From positions 1 through 64,000 of the forward strand of contig JADDOH010001982.1 of NCBI GenBank assembly GCA_016648135.1: 64,000 nucleotides of DNA, in the 5' to 3' direction. This DNA comes from Agrypnia vestita (lineage: Eukaryota > Arthropoda > Insecta > Trichoptera > Phryganeidae). A program made the position numbers and the translations under genes. This document shows, in pieces, positions 1-9,780 of this stretch. Each line of letters opens with the position of its first letter. Position 1 is the first letter of the stretch. A model generated the notes under the pieces. The model worked only from the letters and a program-made list of their open reading frames with translations, did not search any database and was not told where the DNA came from.

Positions 1-106
1 CGCCGAAGGGCAAATAAATGTTTTTGAATATGAGAGATTTTACAAGCTTACCTGACCGGCTATAACTTCTACCGCCTAGTACTCAAATTCCGAGCCCCCG
101 TCTGAG

Positions 107-300
107 ATGCGTATATGGGATACCCTCCACGGGGGCCCGAAGGCCTGCACCGGGCGCCATCGAGATGGTCATCATGAAATAAATGAGTACTGGAAAACTG
201 TGAGAAAAATTTTGTATTTTTCTCGATTTGGAAACGGTGTACGCCTGCTTTCAGGCCCACGTCGCGGTAAGCTCGCGCACACGGCTCGCCGTGGAGAATA
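107..300. other. GC-rich block, unassigned
   Basis: This block is much richer in G and C than its surroundings and has short overlapping reading frames on both strands, but no motif I recognise. It contains a G/C-rich inverted stretch (ccacgggggcccg). It could be the end of a retroelement or a 5' untranslated region. I assign no function. Confidence 0.3.
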
Positions 301-639
301 TTAAAAAGTCGAATTTTTAATCGACGATCAGAGCGGCTTATCGTGGACGAATTCCTACTTATGTAGTGTCATTGCATTCCTTTACTGAATGCCTGTCTGG
401 AAAATATATTTTTATATATGTGGAATGATATAGGCGCGCCTGAGAGTGGAATAAAAAAATGGTTTTTGGCGCTTTTTTGAATGCCTATAACTCAGTAAAT
501 ATTTACCTGAAATATTTGGAATTACTGTTAAAATGAGCGCTTGCATGCGCAATTTACATTTGTCATAGCAAAACTTGTAAAAATGCTGTTTTTGATTTTT
601 TATGAATTTTCGAAAATTTGAGCCGTTTGTGGCAAATTT

Positions 640-1250
640 AATTTTAGTTTTTTGGGCCTTGTATGACCCAGCCCGTCCAAATAACTGTGTTATTATCATC
701 TGCTAGGTCTGTTATTACAAAATAACACAGTATTAGTCTCTTGGGAGCTAAAATGCATTTTTTGTGAATTAATTTGTCTCTGCCATATGAAATCTGCCGC
801 GCGGTGAAATTGTGCAATCGCAAATGACGTAGTTCACCGCTCGGCCGCTGGGAGCGCTGCGGCGCCTTCCCAGAATTATGCAATCTCATTGGTTTTTGTA
901 ACATGCTATGACGCAATCTTGTGAAATTTTGAATTTGGTATAAATATAATGCATTTTTAAACGAGTACCATAGTTACGCAACTCGCGTTGGTACGAGAAT
1001 CGCTATTTGGACAATCTTCTTGCTGCTTTTTATTTCTGACCCCTGCTCATCTACTTTAAACTCTGCTTTCTTGGATTTTTGTGACCACTGCTTTCTGACT
1101 TGGTCTTCGCTTCGGATTTTTTCTTCGACTTTAATACGATAAAAGCACTACTTCGGCGTTTGACTTCTGGCATATCCACGGACTACGAGCTTCACAGCAA
1201 ATTCTGGTGGCGATCTCTGCCCCACCAGCGAAGACTACTGAGCCGCATAA
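640..1250 (+). other. LTR-like or promoter-like stretch, unassigned
   Basis: An exact 11-bp inverted repeat (684-694 and 721-731, ACTGTGTTATT) is followed by a TATA-like tataaatata near 940 and a C/T-rich stretch to about 1,250. This layout resembles the U3/R part of an LTR, but no TG...CA ends, primer-binding site or target duplication could be matched. No gene is visible. Confidence 0.25.
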
Positions 1251-2288
1251 AAAAGGTGTTCCCATCCGGAACACCCCGATAATTCGAAATTCGCCATAAT
1301 TCGAAATTTTTAAAACTTGCAAGTCCCAAAATGTGAATTTCATACTAAATTAACCCCGATAATTCAAAAACCCCTGTAATTCGTAATTATTTTTCAGCAC
1401 CATGCGCCATAAATCAATATATTATAGTTCGCATAACTCAAATTTTTTTTGAAATTTGACGAAATTGAAAAAAATATTTCGATTTTTTTCACAAGTGAGA
1501 AAAACAAATATGTCAAAAATGTCGTGATCTTTATATTAGCATAATAAACATTGCGTTTTCAAAATGACTTCGTCAAATTATAAAAACAGACATTTTTCAA
1601 GAAATTAATATATTTTTCACGAGTTTTACGATTCTTGGCGTATTTCGCAATCAATTCATGGTACCTTATGGAATGCCTCTTGTATGCTCTCTTCAGTTGG
1701 CTGCCTTGATATGCGCGGACAGTTTAGTTTGCGACTTTTGCGCTAATCCTTATACCTAGACGCGTTTTAAATTGTTTTTCATGTTTATAAATTTGTCTAT
1801 AGTTCGATTTTTTTTCCTTAATAACTGTGTTTGGGTTATTTTAAAATGTTTAATTTTCTTTGTAAGATGTTATTAGTGACTTATCTTATTGTTTCTAGCA
1901 TTTATTGACAATTATATTTCTAGTAAGTGTGCATTGTTGGTTGGTGCCGGAAAAAAGGCGGAATCAAAAGTTAAACTCGTGTGAAGATTGAAGAAGCGTT
2001 CCATAAATTCAAGTATAACTAAACATTTTTCAATGGCCATCCATCCAGACGTGACGGAAATGGAAAAAAGATTTTTTCTTTGCATTAACATAATAAATAT
2101 TGCGTTTTCAAAGTGATTTCTTTAAATACAAGCATAAATGTAACAAAATTATTGTTTTATGTTTTTGGCGTATTTCACAATTGCACCGCGATTTTTTTTG
2201 TACCTAAAATTTCGAATTAACGGGGGCCCCTATAATTCGAAATTTATTTTTCGGGTCCCTTGAACTTCGAATTAACGATGTTTTACTG
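1250..2288. mobile_element. Decayed pogo/Tigger-type DNA transposon
   Basis: Repeated phrases of the type aattcgaaat and ccccgataattcg lie at both ends of the block (1,270-1,390 and 2,205-2,288). The right end reads, on the minus strand, CAGTAAAACATCGTTAATTC, the shape of a Tigger/pogo terminal inverted repeat, followed by TA as expected of the target site. No transposase frame survives; the interior is A/T-rich and full of stops. The left terminus is degenerate, so the left boundary is approximate. Confidence 0.5.
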
Positions 2289-2496
2289 TAATAATCAAAA
2301 CTGTATTTTTCTTATTTTGCCTGTAAAAAAATAATATATTTCTTAAAAAAATGCTAACACCAATTACTTAAATAAAATAATTAAAATGACATTTAATGAG
2401 AATCATAATAAGTTAGTCAAATCTACTATATAATAAAAAGCCACAACGTATATAAAAAATATTAAAAGCCTTCTAGGGTTAAGGAGATACAATATC

Positions 2497-2586
2497 TGTG
2501 GCATCTAGATGCAATAGCGCCACTATCCATACGGATCCTATATGGGTCCTATATGGGTAGTGGGGCTTTTCCATCTAGATGCCACA
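2497..2586. repeat. Small foldback sequence
   Basis: Two exact 15-bp arms (TGTGGCATCTAGATG at 2,497-2,511 and its reverse complement at 2,572-2,586) are continued inward by a second, imperfect complementary stretch. The whole 90 bp can therefore fold into one hairpin. The centre carries a tandem cctatatgggt repeat. Probably a tiny MITE. Confidence 0.55.
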
Positions 2587-2739
2587 TCTGTGCTCATAAA
2601 AATATTACCTGGAGGAGTTACAATATATTGTAATAAGCAAATATCTTTGGAACGGTATGCTGAGGAGATGGAATATTTTAACACAAAAATACACATTATC
2701 TTTATTACAATTCAGTACATATTTACAATATTAACTCAT

Positions 2740-3160
2740 ATTTAACTGTAAATAGTTTCGGATATTTTATACGAACCGTATGGATTTCCGAGAAGCGAAT
2801 CTCGACGTTTCGTTGAATACTTATTCAACGTCATCAGGAGGCGACCTTAACTTGCGGAGATGGAGGTCGGACTGATTAAGTGCTGCTTTCTAGGGCGTAA
2901 ATTGTATGCACTTTGTTGTGGAGTGTACTCTTCTTCTACACTAGAGGTCGCCAGTGTGCAATATGTACTATTTACATCGGCGGATTTTACTGCAACTTCT
3001 CTCAAGGATTGAATCAATGTCGTTAGAACAAGGCGCCAAATACTTGATAGTTTGCAACTGTCATCTCTATTGAAATTGGGATGTTTGTATATTTCAATGG
3101 ACTCCCTCACTAATCTGGGTGCAAGGTACGGTTCTGTTGATAAGATTTTTGCCTTGTCAA
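2740..3160 (-). repeat. Inverted copy of the PLE 3' region
   Basis: The minus-strand reading encodes the same C-terminal peptide as the plus-strand 3' end of the element (shared phrases RESIEIYKHPNFNRDD, QQSAYNLRPRKQHL), including the same non-coding tail and hammerhead motif. The join to the plus-strand body is near 3,160, where the sequence switches directly into the RT frame (NKGMNFAP). The element is therefore 5'-truncated and fused to an inverted 3' fragment. Confidence 0.85.
2801..2841 (-). ncRNA. Hammerhead-type self-cleaving ribozyme, intact-looking core
   Basis: On the minus strand the 41 nt contain CTGATGA, a 7-bp stem II (GTTGAAT/ATTCAAC) closed by AAGT, then GAAACGTC. The bases around this can pair as a short stem I (CTC with GAG). 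Minimal hammerheads with the self-complementary ACGU as helix III are known from Penelope-like elements, where they sit in the pseudo-LTRs. Every invariant core base I can check is present, so this copy could cleave after GTC. The core is seen in the sequence; activity is inferred. Confidence 0.75.
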
Positions 3161-4380
3161 CAAAGGCATGAACTTCGCACCCACATCATCAAAAATTCCG
3201 ACGGAAAAAATCATCGGAAATATAGAAGATGTAATCCGCAAAAATAAAATACCTACAGATGTCATGAGACAAGATGTCGCGAACATTTTATGCAATTCGC
3301 AATTGCCTACCAGTAATATGCCCAGGCAAGAATGCAAAGATATACAAAATCTTCGCAACAATGCGGAAATCGTCATTCTACGCGCCGATAAGGGGATTGC
3401 AACAGTGATTTTAAATAGAGAGGACTATGAAAACAAAATAAACACCTTACTAAACGACCCAACGTATGAAAAAGTGAAACATTGTCCTACTTCTAGAATT
3501 TCCACGGACACCGCCAAAATCATAAATAGCAAAGATTCGCCGATACCTAGTGATATTCGAAAGAGTTTGTGTCACAGTAGCCCGCAAGTCCCTAAATTTT
3601 ATGGATTACCTAAAATTCACAAAAATGGCTGCTAGTTAAGACCTATTGTTTCGCAAATAAATTCACCTACGTATGGCTTATCGCAACATCTTTCGCGTGT
3701 TCTGCAACCCCTAACTAACCGCACAGGTTCCTTTGTCAAGAATTCTGACCATTTCGTCACCATCCTAAAAGATATGAAAATAAGGAAGGACGATATTCCG
3801 GTGAGTTTTGATATGGAGTCTCTATTTCTACACTCTACACAAATGTACCAGTCAACGAGAGCTTAGATATTACTCATCAACTGTTAATAAAAAACAACAT
3901 CTCTGAGAAATATATCGAGCCTCTAAAACACTGACTGACACAAAATTATTTCCTGCGGAGAGCCGACTACTATATTCAAAAAGAAGGAGTAGCAATGGGA
4001 TCACCAATAGCTCCAGTAGTTGCCAACTTATTCATGGATCACTTTGAAGAAAAGGCACTAAGAACTGCCACTCACCCACCTTCAATCTGGCTAAGATATG
4101 TGGATTACACGTTCTGTATTTACCCACACGGACGTGAAGCGCTCAATAACTTTTTAGAACATTTAAATAGCCAACATCCACATATTAAATTCACCATGGA
4201 GGTTGAAAAGGATGAAAAATTAGCATTCTTAGACATTCAAGTGCAACGAAGAGAGGATGGCAGTCTGGGACACACTATACAGAAAACCGACACACACGAA
4301 CAGGTACCTGCACAAAACCTCGCATCACCATCCAGCGCAACTGAAGTCGGTTCCCACAGCATTAATAACACGAGCTGACA
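3158..4380 (+). pseudogene. Penelope-like reverse transcriptase, broken
   Basis: Plus-strand fragments cover a PLE reverse transcriptase. They run from an N-terminal NKGMNFAPTSSKIPTEKI through RADKGIATVIL and PKFYGLPKIHKNG (3,168-3,633), then past a stop to LRPIVSQINSPTYGLSQHL, VSFDMESLF near 3,810 and GSPIAPVVANLFMDHFEEKA (3,996-4,060). The catalytic box reads YVDYTF instead of the usual YVDDTF near 4,100, which removes a metal-binding aspartate. At least one stop (3,633), a frameshift near 3,825 and another stop near 3,930 break the frame. RT of this family primes directly on nicked target DNA. Confidence 0.85.
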
Positions 4381-5165
4381 GAATTTGCGACAAGAAAAAC
4401 ATTGCCTCGGAAAGAAAAACAGTGCAGGATGCTCTCATAGCTAATGGATACTCTCTGAACGTATGGACATTAAGAAAACGATCTAGCATATGCGATGTCC
4501 CAAGAAATAAAGCGTACTTACCTTACATCAGAGGCCTTACTGACAAAATCAGCCGGGTTTTGTTGAAATTAAATATAAAAACAGTTTTTAGCCTCCATAG
4601 TTCGATCGCACGCATGTTAGGTAGTGTAAAAGATAACACACCGTTCGAGTCTCCAGGTGTATACAGAGTGCCATGCGATTGTGTAGCTTTCTACATAGGA
4701 CAAACCAAACGCAATATCGCTACACGATTGAAGGAACATATTGGAGCAATTAAAAACAACAACTCCAATATATCAGCAATCTGCGAACATGCATCCAAAG
4801 GAAATCTCTGTCACTTCATCAGATTTGACAAGACAAAAATCTTATCAACAGAACCGCACCTTATACTAAGATTAGTGAGGGAGTCCATTGAAATATACAA
4901 ACATCCCAATTTCAATAGAGATGACAGTTGCAAACTATGAAGTATTTGGCACCCTGTTCTTACGACATTGATTCAACCCTTGAGAGAAGTCGCAGTAAAA
5001 TCCGCCGACGTAACTAGTACATATTGCACACTAGCGACCTCTATTGTAGAAGAAGAGAACACTCCACAACAAAGTGCATACAATTTACGCCCTAGAAAGC
5101 AGCACCTAATCAGTCCGACCTCCACCTCCGCAGGTAAAGGTCGTCCTCCTAATGATGTTGAATAA
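4380..5165 (+). pseudogene. PLE linker and GIY-YIG endonuclease domain, broken
   Basis: After a frame change the reading continues through a connector and a GIY-YIG nuclease core (GVYRVPCDCVAFYIGQT at about 4,655-4,705, then TRLKEHIGAIKNN and the conserved glutamate in the STEPHLILRLVRES segment). A stop at 4,938 separates the last part (LREVAVKSADV to about 5,165). In PLEs this domain nicks the target DNA for reverse transcription. The GIY-YIG residues are largely intact, so decay here is lighter than in the RT. Family assignment is firm; function is lost through upstream breaks. Confidence 0.85.
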
Positions 5166-5185
5166 GTATTCAACGAAACGTCGAG
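5145..5185 (+). ncRNA. Hammerhead-type ribozyme motif, core mutated
   Basis: This is the plus-strand counterpart of the motif at 2,801-2,841, with the same 7-bp stem II and the same GAAACGTC. The CTGATGA box reads CTAATGA: the core guanine after CT is replaced by A, which should abolish cleavage. One further C-to-T change lies at the base of stem II. Confidence 0.65.
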
Positions 5186-5365
5186 ATTCACTTCTCGGAA
5201 ATACATACGGTTCGTGTAAAATATCCGAAACTTTTAACAGTTAAATATGTCTAACGACCGTAATATTTTTATTAACTCTTTAATATTAACTCATTTTTGA
5301 CTTGGAGTTACAATATTTTAGCTTTAAACCAAACAATATCTTTGATAGAACTAAAATATTTCATC

Positions 5366-5480
5366 CCATCGTAGGGCCCATCAACAGGACTGATGTTTGA
5401 CACATCAGAAAAGATGTAGAAATATGCCAGAATACCCCAGAAAACTAGGAGATTCTGAATGGTCATGAAAACCTAAGAAT
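5366..5480 (-). mobile_element. Truncated copy of the hammerhead foldback family
   Basis: Read on the minus strand this segment matches the left arm and half of the ribozyme region of the elements at 60.5 and 62.7 kb. Shared phrases are ttttctggggtattctg, acatcag and gatgggccctac-gatggg. It stops where the second half of the core would begin. The CTGATGA box is altered (CTGTTGA). It lies just outside the Penelope insertion. Confidence 0.55.
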
Positions 5481-5718
5481 ATTTATTGTAAAACACCTAA
5501 TTTAGAACACAGTTATATAAAAGTAATACTATAATATTATTATAATCAATTATATATATTATAATCAATTACTGTATTCTAAAATTGCAACTTCTCAATG
5601 AAAATATATTTTCACTAAAATTGTAATTTATTAAAAATTGTGCACAGTTTACATCTTTGGAAACATATGCACTATAATTTATCAATTATGTTATAATTTA
5701 TATTTAAATAGAACTCAC

Positions 5719-5896
5719 TGGACTTATCCATGTGGACACTAGCCACGGAGTTCACAATATCTTCGGGTGCGGCATATCTCCCATCAGCCAGGCGATTTTC
5801 CAGAGAAGCTGAGAAGTTTTGGGGGAAGACGATCACCGCAGAGATGCCGCCCTTAAGGGCCTTCGCCATAGCAACCTCTCGAGAGGGGTAGGGTAT
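5719..5896 (-). CDS. ABCH transporter, exon in the first extracellular segment
   Basis: This 178-bp internal exon is bounded by ctgcag on its 5' side and a gtgagt donor on its 3' side (minus strand), entering in phase 0 and leaving after one base of the next codon. It encodes 59 residues including IPYPSREVAMAKALKGGISA, VIVFPQNFSASLENRLADG and APEDIVNSVASVHMDKS. That is the membrane-proximal extracellular region following TM1 of insect ABCH half-transporters. Later exons (TM2-TM6) are not in the window, so the gene must run off the left edge, and the Penelope element probably lies in its next intron. ABCH proteins such as Drosophila snustorr act at the plasma membrane in cuticular lipid barrier formation; the substrate here is unknown. 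Confidence 0.85.
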
Positions 5897-6103
5897 CTGC
5901 AGATAAATGTATTCTATAAATCTGGCACTGGCTGTCCTCATTGCTCGGAGAACAAAATCTTTTTGAGATCCTTTGTAAACATTCCTAGCTGAAGTGCCCC
6001 GAAGAACTCAAAGACACTATATCTTATAGAAATGTTTACAAGCTTATTTATTAGGGCATTCCTTTGTAATTTGAGATAATCCATATCTTTAAGGGAGATA
6101 CTA

Positions 6104-6212
6104 AGGGCCGGTTGTATCTACTTGAATTATCGTTGGTTAAGTTGCAAATCTTGTTTAGCTAGTGCACGTGCACTCATCCACTCACAACATCCAAGTTGAC
6201 ACAACCGGCCCT
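6104..6212. mobile_element. MITE with GGGCCGG terminal inverted repeats
   Basis: The ends AGGGCCGGTTGTATCTACTT and (reverse complement of the other end) AGGGCCGGTTGTGTCAACTT form imperfect terminal inverted repeats around about 60 bp. The centre contains the palindrome AGTGCACGTGCACT. The flanking cta/tag suggests a 3-bp target, as in PIF/Harbinger MITEs. It is inserted in the ABCH intron between the 5.89 and 6.43 kb exons. Confidence 0.65.
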
Positions 6213-6425
6213 AGTGGTCGCATAAGTTAATATAATATCATTTAAATACTGATTGTATTATAAGTGCCTTCATTAATCATTCAACGTACTAATTACAGCT
6301 ATATTATTTAATATGAAATTAGTAGCATATTGCTTGTTCCACAGATAGACTAGTGTAGAGTTCGTCTAAAAGTGTTTCATCTTGTGAAAAGTACAACCAA
6401 TAATAAGCTGACACTTTTGACTTAC

Positions 6426-6642
6426 CAAGGTTCCCTTCCGTTCCTCAAGATATTTGAGATATTTACAGCTGAGAAGAGTATTGTCACATTCCGTCATATT
6501 CAGTATGCAAGGGGACATTATTCCTGATTCAGGAAGTTCGTAGTTTACCACAGCAATATTAAGTCCGATGGGATCATGACCGATAGAAACGCAAAACAGG
6601 ATAATCTGGGACACCGGGAGACCGATGATGAACATCATCAAG
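6426..6642 (-). CDS. ABCH transporter, exon with TM1 end and start of extracellular loop
   Basis: The exon is 217 bp (one base completing a split glycine codon, then 72 codons), with cttccag acceptor and gtaagt donor on the minus strand. It encodes the hydrophobic TM1 (LMMFIIGLPVSQIILFCVSI) followed by GHDPIGLNIAVVNYELPESG and a cysteine-containing extracellular stretch (CILNMTECDN, LLSCKYLKYLEERKGTL). The phrase IGHDP-GL-IAVVN is characteristic of arthropod ABCH proteins. It joins in frame to the 6.98 kb exon upstream (phase 2) and the 5.72 kb exon downstream (phase 0). Confidence 0.9.
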
Positions 6643-6976
6643 CTGGAAGTTAACATTTTAAATTATTAAAAATAAATATTTGTAATTATGATTATTTTTT
6701 ATAACAATGTTACGGAAACTTGTCATTAATATTTTAAATTTGATCGATACGGACAACATCTGAATGGTAGAGATGTATAGTGAGCTTTGCACCAATAAGA
6801 ACCTAGTTCTTAAATATGTCTGAGCCATATCCCTTTTTTGACTGGCATTTTCTCGCACACATCCATTTAATGCTTGCTGATGAAAGATTGCATTGAAAAT
6901 AATGTGCCAACATTGTGGACCAAGATATCTTGATAGGAGTAAATACGTAAGTCACAGTTATTGTTGCTAGACTTAC

Positions 6977-7105
6977 CCGATATTCCTGAATAGACCGAGA
7001 AGATTTTTCCATATAAGTGCCTTCATATGGTTCATTTTCATTGGCTTAATTCGGTCCATGCAACCCACGACTGGCTCATCTTCGGGTGGGATGACCGGAG
7101 TGATC
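6977..7105 (-). CDS. ABCH transporter, linker exon before TM1
   Basis: A 129-bp exon (1 + 42 codons + 2 bases) bounded by ttgcag and gtaagt on the minus strand. It encodes PVIPPEDEPVVGCMDRIKP and then MNHMKALIWKNLLGLFRNI, the cytoplasmic elbow that leads into TM1 of ABCH/ABCG-type half-transporters. Both splice phases fit the neighbouring exons exactly, so the four ABCH exons form one uninterrupted frame. Confidence 0.9.
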
Positions 7106-7221
7106 CTGCAATAGTAGAGTGACACGTTGATTTCAAAAAATATTTTAGTACAAAGCATTCCAAAATGTAGTTAGATACATAAATAGTAGGGAAAATTTTT
7201 TAAATAAACATACAGTCAGCA

Positions 7222-7232
7222 GATTATATTAT

Positions 7233-7263
<31 letters not shown>

Positions 7264-7275
7264 GACATATATATA
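7222..7275. repeat. (TA)n microsatellite
   Basis: An almost pure TA tract with minor interruptions (tagacatatata) in the ABCH intron. No other content is visible between the 7.1 kb exon and the LINE at 7.6 kb. Confidence 0.9.
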
Positions 7276-7634
7276 TTGACCCTGATATATAGTTCTTGTG
7301 TGACATATGTACTTAGTTGTTTTATCGCAGTAACCGGGGCAATAAAGTTATTTTAATCTGTTATTTTAAATGTTTTAAAATACTTTATAAAATGTAAAAT
7401 TGATATAACGTAGATAAAATACAAAACTTATTAAGTAATCAATATACAGAACTGAAAATCTGATCAGAATTGAATCTCTGTCAATTTAGTGAGCATTTTA
7501 TTTTTAACGCAAGCGGGAGAGCGCAATATGAATCTGATTGCTAATGTAAATACACACTTATTCTTATTTTATTATACAATATTGTATTTTCGTTTCGTAT
7601 AACTCTGTTTTTATTATTTTTATTTCACGAAAGT

Positions 7635-8755
7635 TGGCCTACTGCCATTTAAGCTCTGTTATTCTTTCTGCGATGTCGGTAACCTTTGTTCGGTGTCTAA
7701 TCTCCTCATTTCTAATTTTGTCACGGAGATTGTCGCCTAGCATTTTTCTTTCCATTGCTCGCTGAACCCACCATAGCTTTTAAGTTATTGACTGTGGGAT
7801 AGTGAGGGACGCAGTTTCAAGGCCATATGTCGTAACTGGCAAGATACACAAGTAAGTTAAGTCTTTAAATTTAAGGGCACTTCTCTATTTGCTATTCTAT
7901 ACGCTTCGGTAGTTCGGCAGTTTGGTTTTCTTTTCCAATTTTATTTTATATCTGTGGTATATATTCGATAACTATCTCGATAGTTTTATTTTCAATGTCT
8001 TGGGTTATAAGTAGGTACACAGAATTTTTGTTTTTCCCACATTTATTTCCAAGCCAATTTTTAAGGATGTATCATGAAGATCCTTTAACATTTCCTTGAG
8101 TTCGTATATGCCTTTACTAATTATTACTATGTCATCTGCGAAACGAAGATGACTCAGGTATAATTAATTTATTTTATTGCCTTTATTTTCACTATTGACT
8201 TTTTAAAAAATGTCTTCCAGGTGAATGTGAAAAAAGTTTTGGAGAGATTGTGTCACTTTGTCGTACACCTTTTCCTATTTTTATTTTAAAATCATCATCC
8301 ATGGTAGCATTTTCATAAATCTTCTTCTTTTTCTTCCTTAGCCTTTTTCCCTCCACTGCTGGATGTAGGCCTCTTCCATTTTTTTTCACTCATCTCTATT
8401 TCTCCCCCTTCGCATCCAGGTTCTTCCTGCTTGCTGGACTATGTCATCAGACCACCTTTTGGGAGGTCTTCCGACGCTTCTATTTTTTGTCCAGGGCCTC
8501 CACTGTAAGATTCTGGGTGCCTATCTAGTATCGTCCTGTCGAGCCACATGTCCAGCCCACTGCCATTTTAGTTTTGCAATACGGTCCATAATATCGGCAA
8601 CTTTTGTTCGGCGTCTTATTTCTTCATTTTCATAAATATATTTAATTAATTCAATGTATAGTGAATCAATCCTCGTGTTTTTCAGAGCTTTCAGTATAGC
8701 CCATGTTTCTACAGAATCAAGTGCTTTACGGTAATCACTTGTATTCTGTGTATAT
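7635..8755 (-). mobile_element. RTE-like LINE fragment, reverse transcriptase part
   Basis: Minus-strand frames give a non-LTR reverse transcriptase in the order DYRKALDSVETWAILKALKN (8,735-8,650), then after an insertion KIGKGVRQSDTISPKLF (8,290-8,240), LSHLRFADDIVIISKGIYEL (about 8,165-8,100) and a C-terminal IRNEEIRHRTKVTDI (7,740-7,660). The FADD catalytic pair is intact. The style matches RTE-type LINEs whose proteins are often annotated as craniofacial development protein 2-like. It is 5'-truncated and split by a second LINE at 8,321-8,625. Confidence 0.75.
8321..8625 (-). mobile_element. 3'-end LINE copy nested inside the RTE-like LINE
   Basis: This block interrupts the RT frame exactly and is flanked by a perfect 12-bp duplication (ATTTTCATAAAT, 8,309-8,320 and 8,626-8,637). 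On the minus strand it encodes only the C-terminus of a LINE of the same broad type (KVADIMDRIAKLKWQWAGHV, then RSVGRPPKRWSDDIVQQAG and MEEAYIQQWREKG). It ends in an (AAG)n-like tail at its low-coordinate side. A classic 5'-truncated insertion. Confidence 0.8.
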
Positions 8756-8812
8756 TTATATTGTATGTGTATATTTATATTGTAGGTATATATTTATAAT
8801 GTATTCTGTGAA
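8745..8812. repeat. Short minisatellite
   Basis: Three imperfect copies of tgtatatttatattgta lie between the LINE 5' truncation point and the Helitron start. Confidence 0.6.
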
Positions 8813-8829
8813 ATTAGTGTTGAGTTATA

Positions 8830-8935
8830 TCTAAATATAATAATGTCGTACTAATTCTCGGCTAAAAAAAGAAATTTCACAGCTGGAGAAAGATTCGAAC
8901 CTCGGACGCACGGATGGCAACTATATACAGATACA
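8830..8935 (+). mobile_element. Helitron 5' end fragment
   Basis: It starts A|TCTAAATATAATAATG, matching the 5' termini of the other Helitron-like copies in this window (12,991; 15,647; 46,376). It continues with cggctaaaaaaag and a segment (agattcgaacctcgg) that resembles an inverted tRNA B box, as in the full copy at 52 kb. The 3' hairpin and CTAG end are missing. Confidence 0.6.
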
Positions 8936-9365
8936 GTGATACCCAAATCTTTTTTGCTTCTTTACCAGAGTTATAAAGATGTCACCCAGAGTGTAGTGTT
9001 TGTGTGGATTATTTTTTCCGACATGAAGTATGGTACATTTGGAAGCATTCAGATTCGTCAACCATAGTTTTGTCCATTCATGTATTCGTTCCAAGTCACA
9101 CTGAAGTATGTTATGGCTAATCAGAGGATTGGCAAAAAAGAAGCTGGAGGTGCATTCTATAACTGCATGAAGATCCAGGACGTATAGTGTAAATAGTACA
9201 GGCTCGAGTACGGATCCCTGTGGCACACCACTAAGCACTTCACGGGGCTCGGAAAGAAATTATCCTATTCTAACAGAAAATGTTCTATTCGTCAAAAAAA
9301 ATTTAATCCAACGCAGCAGCGGTCCTCAAATACCCAGGAGTTCACTGGACAGTACTAAACATTAA
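8936..9365 (-). mobile_element. CR1/jockey-like LINE reverse transcriptase fragment
   Basis: The minus-strand frame reads SGVPQGSVLEPVLFTLYVLD (usual G of the motif replaced by E), a shortened region where the catalytic FADD should be (FFFANP), then LERIHEWTKLWLTNLNASKC and a C-terminal HVGKNNPHKHYTLGD. The order matches CR1/jockey-type reverse transcriptases. The catalytic motif is lost, so the fragment is dead. Confidence 0.75.
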
Positions 9366-9566
9366 TAAAGCTGAGTTCCATTGTTCCTAGCACTCACTGA
9401 AATTATTGACTTTTATTTGTATATGTATCTACAATGTTGATTTTTTTTAAAAAAGATACAGAGTACATGACGCATTTAACAATATTTTTCCAAGAATCAT
9501 CATTTCACAAGAATCATTAAAATTAAGTTAGCCAATATTTTTTTAAAAAGAGGAGAAGTATCTTAC

Positions 9567-9676
9567 GAATCTGGAGTAATGGCAGCTCTGCCTCGACTGC
9601 TCATGGAGACGTTGTCACCAAACTCTCCGGATATCTCCCCCATTTCTCCTTCTTCCAAATCTATGGCTGCCGGGTC
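9567..9676 (-). CDS. ABCH transporter, linker exon (first ABCH exon visible)
   Basis: A 110-bp exon (36 codons + 2 bases) with acceptor tttag and donor gtaaga on the minus strand. It encodes an acidic linker (DPAAIDLEEGEMGEISGEFG, then DNVSMSSRGRAAITPD) of the kind that follows the nucleotide-binding domain in insect ABCH proteins. It begins in phase 0. The exons that should precede it (Walker A, signature, Walker B) are not seen anywhere upstream in the window. Instead the next minus-strand exon upstream belongs to a GPCR and ends in phase 0, so the two would splice in frame. See findings. Confidence 0.82.
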
Positions 9677-9780
9677 CTAAATAATAACAAATAAAATAAA
9701 TAGTAATGGGGTAGGCCAAAAATCACTTAATTATTTGAAAACTAAGTTAGTTATTTATATATATATATATATATATATAT

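Larger units (their letters stand above)
2740..5281 (+). mobile_element. Penelope-like retroelement (PLE), degenerate, with inverted 5' segment
   Basis: The block holds a reverse transcriptase followed by a GIY-YIG endonuclease on the plus strand, the defining order of Penelope-like elements. Its last ~420 bp (about 4,830-5,250) reappear inverted at its left end (2,740-3,160), as is typical of PLE insertions with pseudo-LTR pieces. A 13-bp candidate target duplication (AATATTAACTCAT) flanks it at 2,727-2,739 and 5,282-5,294. Both terminal pieces carry a hammerhead-type ribozyme motif. Stops, frameshifts and a changed RT catalytic motif show the copy is dead. It sits downstream of the last ABCH exon visible here, presumably in an ABCH intron. 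Confidence 0.88.

Noticed and set aside
640..1250. Complete LTR
   Set aside because: TATA-like signal is present but TG/CA ends, target duplication and primer-binding site could not be matched.
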